From positions 1 through 22,399 of the forward strand of contig JAZNNW010000021.1 of assembly GCA_045580485.1 (NCBI GenBank): a DNA stretch of 22,399 bases, in the 5' to 3' direction. Within the stretch, counting starts at the first letter, position 1, and each line of letters begins with the position of its first letter. The notes beneath the pieces are model-generated. The model was not told the DNA's origin, searched no databases, and was given only the letters and a program-made list of their open reading frames with translations. This DNA comes from Avoscillospira sp045580485. GTDB taxonomy: Bacteria; Bacillota; Clostridia; Oscillospirales; Oscillospiraceae. A program made the translations under genes and the position numbers. This document shows positions 14,430 to 21,945 of the stretch, in pieces.

Positions 14430-15833
14430 GTGAGTATCAGGAGTTTATTTACTGCCCGGGATATGACCCAGGGTGCACCGTGGAAGCGGATCATGGAGTT
14501 TGCCATGCCCATGCTGCTGGGCAATCTGGCGCAGCAGCTGTACAATACGGCAGACAGCATCATTGTCGGTATCTATGTGGGCGATAATGCATTGGCTGCC
14601 GTTGGCAGTGCCATGCCTATTCTGAACCTGATTTTGGCACTTTTGGTGGGTATTTCCACCGGTGCCAGTATTGCCATTTCCCAGAGCTATGGCGCAGGTG
14701 ATCGGGATGGACTGTCCAGAAGTGTGGGCAACTGCATCACCCTGGCGTTTATTGCCACTGCCATTGCCATGGTCATCGGGCATGTCATCGCCCGTCCGTT
14801 TCTGGAAATGCTGGATACACCGGTATCCATCCTCGATTGGTGTACCGAGTACCTCCATATTTTCTTCTACGGCATTGCCGGTACGATTTTCTATAATATT
14901 CTGGCGGGTATTCTGCGAGGTCTGGGCGATTCCTTTACAGCTCTGCTGTTTTTGTTGGTTTCTGCCGCTCTCAATGTGGGTATGGATATCCTTTTTGTGG
15001 CAACATTCGGTATGGGTGTCCCCGGTGTGGCGCTGGCTACGGTTCTGGCCCAGGCCATTTCCGCAGTGCTGTGCTTCTGGAAGCTCATGCGGATGCGGAA
15101 TGTCTTTGACATGAAAGTCAAAAACCTCAAACTCAGCAAAGCTCATGCCAGCCGTATTCTGCAGCTGGGTATGCCCTCCGGTGTGACCCAGGCCATTATG
15201 GCCACTGCCGGTATGGTGGTCCAGTCTCTGACCAATTCCATGGGCGAGACCGTCATTGCCTGCTGCGTCATCGTCATGCGTGTGGATGGCTTTGCCATGC
15301 TTCCCAATCTGACCTTCGGTGAGACCATGGGTGTCTATACCGGTCAGAATGTGGGTGCCGGTAAGTTTGACCGGGTGAAAAAAGGTGTGAAGCAGGGTAG
15401 TCTTCTGGCATTTATCTTCGCTTTTGCCATCACTGTTGTTCTGTTGTTCTTTGGCAAGTATCTCTTCGCTATTTTCACCAAGACCGATGAACTGATCGAT
15501 CTGGCGGTGCGGATGATGCGAATATTGGCCTTCGGCTATCTGGCCATGTCTGTGACCCAGTCTCTGGGTGGTGTCATGCGAGGTGCCGGCGATACCATGA
15601 CCCCCATGTGGATCTCCATTATCTCCACCATCGGTCTCCGTGCTCCCATCGCTTATGGCATTGCCTGGCTGACTCGTACGGCTGAATATCCCAACGGTCA
15701 GCCTCAGGCTATCTTCCTGTCACTGATGATCTCCTGGGCATTGGGTGCGCTCATGTCCTTCCTTGCCTTCCGCAAAGGCAAGTGGAAGAAATCCATGGTG
15801 GCTTCCGCAGAAAGAGCCAAGGGAAATGCATAA
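14430..15833 (+). CDS. MATE family efflux transporter
   Basis: A 467-residue integral membrane protein with about twelve hydrophobic segments in two related halves, as in multidrug and toxic compound extrusion transporters that use Na+ or H+ gradients. Family features include the opening MTQGAPWKRIMEFAMPMLLG, NTADSIIVG-type sequence near residue 42-50, and the matching MRGAGDTMTPM in the second half. The start is a GTG at 14430, seven bases after GAGGAG; the first ATG in frame would remove the start of the family-typical N-terminus. It has a private promoter and terminator, so its position beside the AcnX operon does not prove a shared role. The substrate cannot be inferred. Confidence 0.94.
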   Translation: MSIRSLFTARDMTQGAPWKRIMEFAMPMLLGNLAQQLYNTADSIIVGIYVGDNALAAVGSAMPILNLILALLVGISTGASIAISQSYGAGDRDGLSRSVGNCITLAFIATAIAMVIGHVIARPFLEMLDTPVSILDWCTEYLHIFFYGIAGTIFYNILAGILRGLGDSFTALLFLLVSAALNVGMDILFVATFGMGVPGVALATVLAQAISAVLCFWKLMRMRNVFDMKVKNLKLSKAHASRILQLGMPSGVTQAIMATAGMVVQSLTNSMGETVIACCVIVMRVDGFAMLPNLTFGETMGVYTGQNVGAGKFDRVKKGVKQGSLLAFIFAFAITVVLLFFGKYLFAIFTKTDELIDLAVRMMRILAFGYLAMSVTQSLGGVMRGAGDTMTPMWISIISTIGLRAPIAYGIAWLTRTAEYPNGQPQAIFLSLMISWALGALMSFLAFRKGKWKKSMVASAERAKGNA

Positions 15834-15836
15834 AAT

Positions 15837-15865
15837 AAAGCCGCATCCGAAAGGATGCGGCTTTT
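15837..15865. terminator. Bidirectional intrinsic terminator
   Basis: AAAGCCGCATCC (15837-15848) and GGATGCGGCTTT (15853-15864) pair perfectly with a GAAA tetraloop, with T-runs available on both strands. It serves the MATE gene and the convergent minus-strand gene ending at 15868. Confidence 0.9.
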
Positions 15866-15867
15866 GT

Positions 15868-16710
15868 TCATTGGATATGAGCGTGATCATTGATGTGTTC
15901 CATGCAGTAGCAGTGATAGCCGCTGCATCGGGAGCAGTAACGGAACTCCAGCTCCGGATTGGAGACATCGGTCCTGCCGCAGACGGTGCATTTGTGATGA
16001 TAGGCAGGCTGCTGACCGGCTTTGGCTTTATATTGGCTTGCCCAGTTGGGATTGGGCTTTTGCTTTTTGAAAGAACTTTTCCTTCGCACCTGCATGAAGT
16101 CCGGCAGGACATGGAGAATATCCGAACCGAAGAACAGAAAATAGTTCAGTAGTGCAGCCAGAGTGTAGAGACTGTAAAACAGGGGATAGACAAAGAACCC
16201 GTAGATCAGCACGGCAAAATAGAACCAAGCCAGATACTTCATCTTGATGGGGATAATGAACATCAGCAGGACCCGGTTTTCCGGGAACATGGTGGCAAAG
16301 GCCAGAAGCAGACTTAAATTCAGCGCGCTGCTGTGGGCATTGACACCCAGCAGCAATGCAGCAATGTCCATAATAAGCACGCCGGAGAAATAGAACAGAT
16401 TGAACCGGAATGTGCCCCATCTGCTTTCTATGGATTTTCCAATAAAGTAATAGAGGTATAGGGAGACGGCCAGAAACAGCACATTTCTGTCGCTGGGCAA
16501 AATGATGTAAGTGATCAATCGCCAGACCTGACCCTGCAGAATGGCTGTCCGGTCAAAGCGCATGAAGTCATAGAGCCATCCGCTGGGATCAATGACGGTG
16601 AACAGGTACATAATGGCAGTGCCGATGGCAATATAGAGCATGAGATTGGGGATGCCCTTGTTGTGATGGCGGTAGCAGAACCGCTCAAAATCTCTGCGAA
16701 AGTTTTTCAA
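15868..16710 (-). CDS. Rhomboid-like membrane protein with C-terminal zinc-finger-like tail
   Basis: A 280-residue protein. About six transmembrane segments lie between residues 22 and 200, and the loop QGQVWRLITYI (59-69) matches the WR motif of rhomboid proteases. In the segment where rhomboids carry the catalytic GxSG, this protein reads VNAHSSALNLSLLL (about 123-136), so it is probably not an active serine protease. A charged linker (209-238) leads to a cysteine/histidine tail: Cys241/244, Cys259/262, His266, Cys267, Cys269, His272, His276 and His278, which could bind one or two zinc ions in the cytoplasm. I chose the TTG start at 16710 because AAAGGAGG lies eight bases upstream; a longer frame to 16818 includes the promoter region. 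No partner is evident. Confidence 0.75.
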   Translation of the reverse strand: MKNFRRDFERFCYRHHNKGIPNLMLYIAIGTAIMYLFTVIDPSGWLYDFMRFDRTAILQGQVWRLITYIILPSDRNVLFLAVSLYLYYFIGKSIESRWGTFRFNLFYFSGVLIMDIAALLLGVNAHSSALNLSLLLAFATMFPENRVLLMFIIPIKMKYLAWFYFAVLIYGFFVYPLFYSLYTLAALLNYFLFFGSDILHVLPDFMQVRRKSSFKKQKPNPNWASQYKAKAGQQPAYHHKCTVCGRTDVSNPELEFRYCSRCSGYHCYCMEHINDHAHIQ

Positions 16711-16811
16711 AAGGACGACCTCCTTTGCGGTATTATCATTGTATCTTACCCAAAAGGAAAAGTCTATAAACGAATTGTGAATATTTGGGAAGAAAAAATC
16801 GAAAAAAACCC

Positions 16812-16839
16812 TTGACAACGGATAACATCCCGATATAAT
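16812..16839 (+). promoter_or_regulatory. Consensus promoter of metK
   Basis: TTGACA (16812-16817) and TATAAT (16834-16839) match the vegetative consensus perfectly with a 16-base spacer. The transcript would start near 16846, just before the riboswitch. Confidence 0.88.
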
Positions 16840-16858
16840 GGATTTACAACCGAATAAG

Positions 16859-16952
16859 CCTTATCAAGAGAGGTGGAGGGACCGGCCCTATGAAACCCGG
16901 CAACCTGCATTTGCAAGGTGCCAAATCCGGCGGTGGAAATCGAAAGATGAGG
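16859..16952 (+). ncRNA. SAM-I (S-box) riboswitch upstream of metK
   Basis: The aptamer has the P1 stem CCTTATC (16859-16865) with GATGAGG (16946-16952), the conserved AAGAGAGGTGGAGGGAC segment (kink-turn side of P2), the internal GATGAAACC-equivalent TATGAAACCCGGCAACC, and the AAGGTGCCAAATCC block. This is the S-box pattern that binds S-adenosylmethionine and switches off methionine/SAM genes. Its place before the SAM synthetase gene fits feedback control by the product. Confidence 0.94.
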
Positions 16953-16969
16953 GAAGCTGCAAAGTGTGC

Positions 16970-17004
16970 GCGCGCCGTCATCGAGACAGCGTGCTTTTGT
17001 TTTT
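16970..17004 (+). terminator. Riboswitch expression-platform terminator
   Basis: GCGCGC (16970-16975) pairs with GCGTGC (16989-16994), with an inner GTC/GAC, followed by TTTTGTTTTT. It lies 17 bases after the aptamer P1 stem and 28 bases before metK. This fits transcription attenuation when SAM is bound. The competing antiterminator is not certain: GGGAA just after P1 can also pair with TTCCC at the end of the T-run. Confidence 0.65.
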
Positions 17005-17031
17005 CCCAAGACAGAGAAAGGAAAATTGATT

Positions 17032-18195
17032 ATGAGCATGAAGAGAATCTTTACATCCGAATCCGTGACCGAAGGTCATCCCGACAAAGTTTGCGACCAG
17101 ATCTCCGATGGCGTTCTGGATGCCATTCTGGCACAGGACCCCATGGCCCGTGTGGCCTGTGAGTGTGCTGCCACCACCGGTATGGTGATGGTTATGGGCG
17201 AGATCTCCACCAACTGCTATGTGGATATCCCTGCCGTTGCCCGTGAGACTCTGTGCAAGATCGGCTACAACAGCCCCGAAGCCGGTTTCAACGGCAACAC
17301 CTGCGCCGTTCTGACTGCCATCGATGAACAGTCCGGCGATATCGCCATGGGCGTCAACAGCTCCTACGACCAGGCCGGTGATACCGGTGCCGGTGACCAG
17401 GGTATGATGTTCGGCTTCGCCTGTGACGAGACCGATGTCCTGATGCCTGCTCCCATTGAGTATGCCCATGAGCTGAGCCGTGCTCTGTCTGAGGCACGCA
17501 AGTCCGGCAAGCTGAACTGGCTGCGCCCCGACGGCAAGAGCCAGGTCTCCGTCCAGTATGACGAAGAGGGCAAGGTAGAGCGTTTTGACACCGTGGTTAT
17601 CTCCACCCAGCATAGTGAGGACATCGCCATCGAGACCCTCCGGGAAGCTGTCATTGAGGAGATCATTAAGCCCACTCTGCCCGCAAACCTGGTGGACGGC
17701 AACACCCGCTTCCTGGTGAACCCCACCGGTCGTTTCGTCATCGGCGGTCCTGTTGGTGATACCGGTCTTACCGGCCGTAAGATCATCGTGGATACCTACG
17801 GCGGCTATGCCAGCCACGGCGGCGGTGCTTTCTCCGGTAAGGACCCCACCAAGGTGGACCGCAGCGCTGCCTACATGGCTCGCTATGTTGCCAAGAATAT
17901 CGTGGCTGCCGGTCTGGCAAAGAAGTGCCAGATCGAATTGGCCTACGCCATCGGCGTGGCAAAGCCCGTCTCCGTTCTGGTGGAGACCTTTGGCACCGGT
18001 AAGGTGAGCGATGAGCAGCTGAGCGCTCTGGTCGGCAGATGCTTCGATCTGCGTCCTGCCGCTATCATCGAGACTCTGGGCCTGCGCCGTTCCATCTATG
18101 CCCAGACCGCCGCCTACGGTCACTTCGGTCGTTCCGATCTGGCACTTCCTTGGGAAAAGACCGATAAGGTGGAAGAATTGCTTGCAAAAGCTTAA
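17032..18195 (+). CDS. metK: S-adenosylmethionine synthetase
   Basis: A 387-residue cytoplasmic enzyme that makes SAM from methionine and ATP. Signatures are GHPDK (15-19), which binds ATP and metal, GAGDQGMMFG (119-128), and the glycine-rich P-loop-like GGGAFSGKDPTKVDRS (263-278). The length fits the family. The ATG at 17032 follows AAAGGA at nine bases; an ATG two codons later is less well placed. A longer frame from 16966 runs through the riboswitch terminator and is rejected. Expression is controlled by the SAM-I riboswitch at 16859-17004. Confidence 0.98.
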   Translation: MSMKRIFTSESVTEGHPDKVCDQISDGVLDAILAQDPMARVACECAATTGMVMVMGEISTNCYVDIPAVARETLCKIGYNSPEAGFNGNTCAVLTAIDEQSGDIAMGVNSSYDQAGDTGAGDQGMMFGFACDETDVLMPAPIEYAHELSRALSEARKSGKLNWLRPDGKSQVSVQYDEEGKVERFDTVVISTQHSEDIAIETLREAVIEEIIKPTLPANLVDGNTRFLVNPTGRFVIGGPVGDTGLTGRKIIVDTYGGYASHGGGAFSGKDPTKVDRSAAYMARYVAKNIVAAGLAKKCQIELAYAIGVAKPVSVLVETFGTGKVSDEQLSALVGRCFDLRPAAIIETLGLRRSIYAQTAAYGHFGRSDLALPWEKTDKVEELLAKA

Positions 18196-18211
18196 GAAAT
18201 AGGATAATATG

Positions 18212-18250
18212 TAGGGTGGAGACGGATGGTCTCCACCCTATGCTGTTTTT
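18212..18250 (+). terminator. Probable terminator hairpin after metK
   Basis: TAGGGTGGAGAC (18212-18223) and GTCTCCACCCTA (18229-18240) form a perfect 12-bp stem with a GGATG loop. The T-run (18246-18250) starts five bases after the stem, so efficiency may be reduced. A TTGCAA/TAATAT pair 17 bases apart (18182-18210) just upstream could be a weak promoter for the next gene, in which case the hairpin would be near its 5' end. Confidence 0.6.
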
Positions 18251-18265
18251 ACAGGAGAAACACCT

Positions 18266-19465
18266 ATGAAGAAAATTGAAATTATGGGCTGCGGCTATAT
18301 CGGTCTGCCTACGGCTGTGACCTTTACGCTGGCAGGCTATGAAGTTTGTGGCTTTGATATCAATGAAACTGTGGTCCGGCAGCTCAATGCCGGTCAGATT
18401 CATATTGTGGAACCCGGTCTGCAGGAAGCCATGACCCAGGCACTTGCCACCGGCAGACTGCATTTTACCACCAAGCCCGAACCTGCCGATGTGTTTATCA
18501 TCTGCGTCCAGACGCCCCACCGGGATACGGAGGAGGGCAAACGGGTCTCCGATGTTCGCTTTGTGGAAGCAGCCGCAAAGACCGTCGGTTCCGTGCTGAA
18601 GGAGGGCGACCTGTGCGTTCTGGAATCCACTTCTCCTCCCTATACCACCCAGCTGGTGGAAAAGATCGTGGCGGAAGTCAGCGGTGTTCCTGCCGAGAAG
18701 TTCATGACGGCCCATTGCCCCGAGCGGATCATCCCCGGACGGATGCTGCTGGAGCTGCGTGAAAATGACCGGATCATCGGTGCCACCCGTCCCGAGGCGG
18801 CGGAGTATGCCAAGGAGATTTACACCCCTGTGGTCACCAAGGGCAGTATCCGCACCACCGACGATCTGACGGCTGAGATGTGTAAGCTGGTGGAAAATAC
18901 CTTCCGTGATATCAATATCGCCTATGCCAATGAACTGAGCAAGGTCTGCGACCGTCTGGGCATTGATGTGTTCCAGCTCATCAGTCTGGCAAACTGCCAT
19001 CCCAGAGTCAATGTCCATACCCCCGGTGTGGGTGTTGGCGGTCACTGCATCGCTGTTGACCCCTGGTTTATCCATGAAAAATTTGAGGATATCACGCCTC
19101 TGATCTATGAAGCCCGTATCATCAACGATGGTAAGCCTGCATGGGTGGCTGACCGGATCGGTCAGGATGTTGCTCCCGGCAGCAAGGTAGCTGTGTTGGG
19201 CATGAGCTTCAAGCCCAATATCGATGATACAAGAGAAAGCCCCTCCGTGGCACTGGCAAAGATTCTGGCTGAGCGTGGCTATGAAGTTCTGGCCTGTGAA
19301 CCCTTTGTGCAGGGTGAGGTAGTTGGCTTTGCCAACTACTCTCTGGAAGATGCCATGGCAAAGTGCAATTATGCCGTGGTGACCCTTGCCCACGATGTGT
19401 TTAAGAACAATAAGGAGCTGATCGCTTCCAAGCCCTACTATGATTGTGTAGGTCTGATGCGGTAA
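18266..19465 (+). CDS. wecC: UDP-N-acetyl-D-mannosamine dehydrogenase, WecC type
   Basis: A 399-residue NAD-dependent nucleotide-sugar 6-dehydrogenase that oxidises UDP-ManNAc to UDP-ManNAcA, a precursor of surface polysaccharides. The N-terminal nucleotide fold has GCGYIG (8-13). Middle motifs are ESTSPPYTT (120-128) and HCPERIIPGRMLLELREN (150-167), the latter typical of the WecC branch. The catalytic cysteine is Cys261 in GVGGHCIAVDPWF. The C-terminal domain has LGMSFKPNIDDTRESPS (311-327). Its usual partner, the UDP-GlcNAc 2-epimerase (WecB), is not in the window, and no glycosyltransferases are nearby. A small zinc-ribbon gene follows after 28 bases. Confidence 0.9.
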   Translation: MKKIEIMGCGYIGLPTAVTFTLAGYEVCGFDINETVVRQLNAGQIHIVEPGLQEAMTQALATGRLHFTTKPEPADVFIICVQTPHRDTEEGKRVSDVRFVEAAAKTVGSVLKEGDLCVLESTSPPYTTQLVEKIVAEVSGVPAEKFMTAHCPERIIPGRMLLELRENDRIIGATRPEAAEYAKEIYTPVVTKGSIRTTDDLTAEMCKLVENTFRDINIAYANELSKVCDRLGIDVFQLISLANCHPRVNVHTPGVGVGGHCIAVDPWFIHEKFEDITPLIYEARIINDGKPAWVADRIGQDVAPGSKVAVLGMSFKPNIDDTRESPSVALAKILAERGYEVLACEPFVQGEVVGFANYSLEDAMAKCNYAVVTLAHDVFKNNKELIASKPYYDCVGLMR

Positions 19466-19493
19466 TACATTGAAGAAAGGGAGGCGATGAAAC

Positions 19494-19778
19494 ATGAAAA
19501 GATGCCCGGAATGTGGCTTCCGTGCCAAGGATCACATTTGCCCCTTATGCGGTGTGCGGATGACGGGCATATCAGCTGCCGGACGCACACTGGACACCCA
19601 TGTCCATCGCCAGCCCGGTGAGGATTGTATGCTTCCCAAGAAGGAAGAGCGAACGATCAAAATGCCCACGGCCCGTGACACCCGGAGACAAACCAATGGA
19701 AAAGATGCGAAAAGCAAACTGGTGTCTGTGATCGTTGTGATTGTGATCGCCATATTGATGCGAGCCTGTGATCTGTAA
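19494..19778 (+). CDS. Small zinc-ribbon membrane protein
   Basis: A 94-residue protein. The N-terminal ~20 residues form a zinc ribbon with the two pairs CPEC and CPLC. The middle is basic and probably disordered. A hydrophobic stretch near residues 76-89 (LVSVIVVIVIAILM) could be a single C-terminal membrane anchor. I do not recognise a named family. The ATG follows GGGAGG at nine bases, and the gene probably shares the wecC transcript. A bidirectional terminator follows at 19786. Confidence 0.7.
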   Translation: MKRCPECGFRAKDHICPLCGVRMTGISAAGRTLDTHVHRQPGEDCMLPKKEERTIKMPTARDTRRQTNGKDAKSKLVSVIVVIVIAILMRACDL

Positions 19779-19785
19779 ATAGAGT

Positions 19786-19813
19786 GAAAAGCGTGTCTTG
19801 CGACACGCTTTTC
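19786..19813. terminator. Bidirectional intrinsic terminator
   Basis: GAAAAGCGTGTC (19786-19797) and GACACGCTTTTC (19802-19813) pair perfectly around TTGC, giving T-runs in both directions. It closes the wecC/zinc-ribbon unit and the convergent CAP-domain gene. Confidence 0.85.
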
Positions 19814-19821
19814 GTTCTCCC

Positions 19822-20460
19822 TTAGCCGATGAACCACTGGGTCCAATAGCCATCCACATGACCGATGCCCATGGATGTATAATTGGAGGAAAGAATGTTT
19901 GCCCGGTGACTGGGAGAATTCATCCAGGCGTTGACCACGGCTTCGGCGGTGCGATAGCCCATGGCGATGTTCTCAGCGGCGGAGCGGTATTCAATACCAA
20001 GCGCCTTCATCAGCGCAAAGGGAGAACCGTAAGTAGGGGAGTTGTGGCTGAAGTAATTGTTCTCCAGCATATCCGTGGACTTGACACGGGCTTTCACGGA
20101 CAACGCTTCGGAAATGGTCAGAGGCTTCAGACCGTTTTCAGCACGGCGCACATTGACCAGACGGGTGGCTTCCCGTTCCAGCTGAGACATGGCGGAGTTT
20201 TCAACTTCGGGCGTCTCAGGCTTCTGCTCCGTTTCCGGTTCGGAAGGCTTCTGTTCCGTATCCGGTGTTTCGGGAACTTCGGGTGTTTCGGGAACAGAGG
20301 GAGTCTGTTCTTCTTCCGGACACTCGATGGGGCAGAAGATACCGCAGGGGTGGCAGAACGGCAGACAGGGTCTGCAATTTCTTGTGGCTGCAGAGGCCGG
20401 AATAACCGATGCTGCCATTAAAGTGATTGCGGCAATGATGGGGAAAATCTTTCTTTTCAT
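19822..20460 (-). CDS. Secreted CAP-domain (SCP/YkwD-like) protein
   Basis: A 212-residue exported protein. Residues 1-24 are a signal peptide (KRK, a hydrophobic core, then ASA-A). A short cysteine-rich stretch with five or six cysteines (Cys29 to Cys47) follows, then a proline/glutamate/threonine-rich linker with repeated PETPE-like units (about 49-86). The CAP domain runs from 90 to 212, with FSHNSP (137-142), AENIAMG (162-168), WMNSPSHRANIL (179-190) and WTQWF (206-210), the usual conserved core including its histidines. Such YkwD-like proteins occur widely in spore-forming and gut Firmicutes; their molecular role is unclear. The ATG follows AAGGAGG. Confidence 0.9.
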   Translation of the reverse strand: MKRKIFPIIAAITLMAASVIPASAATRNCRPCLPFCHPCGIFCPIECPEEEQTPSVPETPEVPETPDTEQKPSEPETEQKPETPEVENSAMSQLEREATRLVNVRRAENGLKPLTISEALSVKARVKSTDMLENNYFSHNSPTYGSPFALMKALGIEYRSAAENIAMGYRTAEAVVNAWMNSPSHRANILSSNYTSMGIGHVDGYWTQWFIG

Positions 20461-20521
20461 AGCAATTACCTCCTTGCAAGCCCATTAAACCCCAGCTTTT
20501 CCGATTTTTCAAGCGGAAATG

Positions 20522-20545
20522 GTTTCCAGTATAAAGTCTGGAAAC
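20522..20545. repeat. 8-bp inverted repeat in the CAP/DUF4364 intergenic region
   Basis: GTTTCCAG (20522-20529) and CTGGAAAC (20538-20545) are perfect inverted repeats around TATAAAGT. On the minus strand the centre reads TATACT, a possible -10 for the CAP gene, so the palindrome could be an operator. No good -35 is seen. Confidence 0.5.
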
Positions 20546-20555
20546 GGGGAAACAC

Positions 20556-20585
20556 TTGCAGGAACAGGGGTTCCTGTGATAAAAT
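20556..20585 (+). promoter_or_regulatory. Promoter of the DUF4364 gene with a palindrome in the spacer
   Basis: TTGCAG (20556-20561) and TAAAAT (20580-20585) are 18 bases apart. Between them CAGGAAC (20559-20565) and GTTCCTG (20570-20576) form a perfect 7-bp inverted repeat, placed as an operator might be. Transcription near 20592 supports the start codon at 20620. Confidence 0.5.
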
Positions 20586-20619
20586 GGTTGCGCCAGGAAA
20601 AGTTTACCGGGAGGTTCTT

Positions 20620-21153
20620 ATGGAACATTTAGGCTATATCCATAATATTCTGGATGTCAAAGTCCTGATCTTATATGTGATGTCTCTGGTGGAGACGCCG
20701 GTGACTGCCCAGACTATCTATGAGTTCTGCTACCAGGATGACAGCCTCAGCTATTTTGATGTGCAGGAGTCCATCCCCCAGATGGTGACCAGCGGACATC
20801 TGGAGCAGTTGGAGGATGACCGATATGTTATCACAGAGAAGGGGCGCAGTGCCGAAGAGGTCACCCGGGATGGTATTGCCGTTGCTGTCAAAGCCCGTGC
20901 GACCCAGACAGTGGAACAATATAATAAGGAACAAAAACGCAATCAGTTCCTCCGCTGCACTGTCGAAGAAAAAGAGGACGGAGAATTTGTTGTCCGCATG
21001 GGATTGGACGATATGCACGGTCCCGTCATGGATCTTGCCATAACGGCACCCACCCGTCAGCAGGCGAACCGTCTGGAGCGAGCCTACCGTGCGAAAGCGG
21101 AGAAAATCCACCAGTCGGTCATGGCCCTGCTTCTGGGTAAGAACGAAGACTAA
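20620..21153 (+). CDS. DUF4364 family protein, winged-helix-like
   Basis: A 177-residue cytoplasmic protein matching the DUF4364 family of Clostridia. The N-terminal half (about 10-80) looks like a winged-helix fold of the PadR/MarR kind: helices around LILYVMSLVE and TAQTIYEFC, then QESIPQMVTSGHLEQLEDDRYVITEKG, where the last strands would form the wing. The C-terminal half is a mixed domain of unknown role. DNA binding is an inference from the pattern. I chose the ATG at 20620 because GGGAGG lies just upstream and the promoter is at 20556-20585; an upstream ATG at 20584 overlaps the -10 box. Confidence 0.83.
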   Translation: MEHLGYIHNILDVKVLILYVMSLVETPVTAQTIYEFCYQDDSLSYFDVQESIPQMVTSGHLEQLEDDRYVITEKGRSAEEVTRDGIAVAVKARATQTVEQYNKEQKRNQFLRCTVEEKEDGEFVVRMGLDDMHGPVMDLAITAPTRQQANRLERAYRAKAEKIHQSVMALLLGKNED

Positions 21154-21239
21154 AAAATTTTTTGTACGACTGATAAACAGAAAGGTTGCTAAAAGACAGC
21201 AAATCCTGGAAAACAGAAACTTATTATAAGAAAAACGAG

Positions 21240-21268
21240 CCACCAAGGGGCAACCCTTTGGTGGTTTT
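21240..21268 (+). terminator. Intrinsic terminator after the DUF4364 gene
   Basis: CCACCAAGGGG (21240-21250) and CCCTTTGGTGG (21254-21264) pair with one wobble around CAA, followed by TTTT. The 86 bases between the stop codon and this stem hold an A/T run directly after the stop and nothing else I can identify. Confidence 0.82.
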
Positions 21269-21281
21269 GCTTATTTTGTTC

Positions 21282-21309
21282 TGGACAAATCTATATTTTA
21301 TGGTATAAT
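21282..21309 (+). promoter_or_regulatory. Promoter of hpf
   Basis: TGGACA (21282-21287) and a perfect TATAAT (21304-21309) are 16 bases apart, with an extended -10 TG at 21301-21302. The ribosome site AAAGGAG (21344-21350) precedes the ATG. I see no clear sigma-B or sigma-H type box. Confidence 0.75.
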
Positions 21310-21358
21310 ATGCACAAGGAACACAAAGTTCCCTGCCCAAAAGAAAGGAGCGACGACT

Positions 21359-21901
21359 ATGAATTTCCGTTATGCAGAAAAAAAGATCAGCTTACCCGCC
21401 AATGTCCATGCCTATGCTGAGAAAAAAGTGACAAAACTGCAGCGCTATTTCAAGGATGAAGCCGATGCGGTGGTCACCTTCAGCGTAGAAAAGAACCGCA
21501 ACAAGGTCGAAATCACGGTTCATGGCGCCAACACCTACTTCCGGGCCAGTGAAAGCACATCCGATATGTTTGCTTCCATCGATGCTTGTGTCAGCACTAT
21601 CGAGCGGCAGATTCGGAAGAACAAGACCAGACTTGCCAAGCGTCTTCGGACCGATGCTTTCGTCCGTACGCCTGAAACCATGTCTTCCTTTGTTCCCGAT
21701 GAGCCGGAGGATGATCTCCAAATCGTGCGAGTCAAGCGCTTCAATTTGAAGCTCATGTCACGGGAAGAGGCCGTTATGCAGATGAACCTGCTGGGCCATG
21801 GTTTCTTTGCCTTCCGTGATGAAGAAGCTGACGGTGCTTTTGCCGTGGTCTATAAGAGAAATTACGGAGGCTATGGCCTCATCGAAGATGTAAATGGATG
21901 A
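21359..21901 (+). CDS. hpf: Ribosome hibernation promoting factor, long form
   Basis: A 180-residue protein. The N-terminal domain (1-100) is the beta-alpha-beta-beta-beta-alpha HPF/YfiA fold that sits in the 30S decoding region. A short linker follows (about 101-118). The C-terminal domain (119-178, QIVRVKRFNLKLMSREEAVMQM and LGHGFFAFRD) dimerises to join two 70S ribosomes into an inactive 100S particle. This two-domain long form is usual in Firmicutes. It has its own extended -10 promoter. Its stop codon lies inside a small hairpin, and two terminators follow. The next unit downstream is an rRNA operon. Confidence 0.96.
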   Translation: MNFRYAEKKISLPANVHAYAEKKVTKLQRYFKDEADAVVTFSVEKNRNKVEITVHGANTYFRASESTSDMFASIDACVSTIERQIRKNKTRLAKRLRTDAFVRTPETMSSFVPDEPEDDLQIVRVKRFNLKLMSREEAVMQMNLLGHGFFAFRDEEADGAFAVVYKRNYGGYGLIEDVNG

Positions 21902-21945
21902 CCATAGGTCATTTTTAGCAGGGCGGCGAAAGCCGCCCTGTTTTT
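21898..21945 (+). terminator. Tandem terminators after hpf
   Basis: First stem: ATGACC (21898-21903) with GGTCAT (21907-21912) and a following T-run; it contains the hpf stop codon. Second stem: CAGGGCGGC (21919-21927) with GCCGCCCTG (21932-21940), loop GAAA, followed by TTTTT. The second is a strong classical terminator that shields the rRNA promoters. Confidence 0.85.

Noticed and set aside
14430..15833. The MATE gene as a fourth member of the AcnX operon.
   Set aside because: A perfect 15-bp terminator and a separate extended -10 promoter lie between them; a functional link cannot be excluded but is not shown.
16838..17029. Short plus-strand frames through the metK leader, which could be read as leader peptides or an extended MetK.
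   Set aside because: The region is a SAM-I riboswitch and terminator; the frames lack ribosome sites and overlap structured RNA.
18065..19528. A 487-codon minus-strand frame opposite wecC and the end of metK.
   Set aside because: It is a shadow of conserved plus-strand genes without a ribosome site or recognisable motifs.
19990..20330. Repeated PETPE-like codons in the CAP gene as a DNA tandem repeat or CRISPR-like array.
   Set aside because: The units are short and irregular and are explained by a Pro/Glu-rich linker of a secreted protein.
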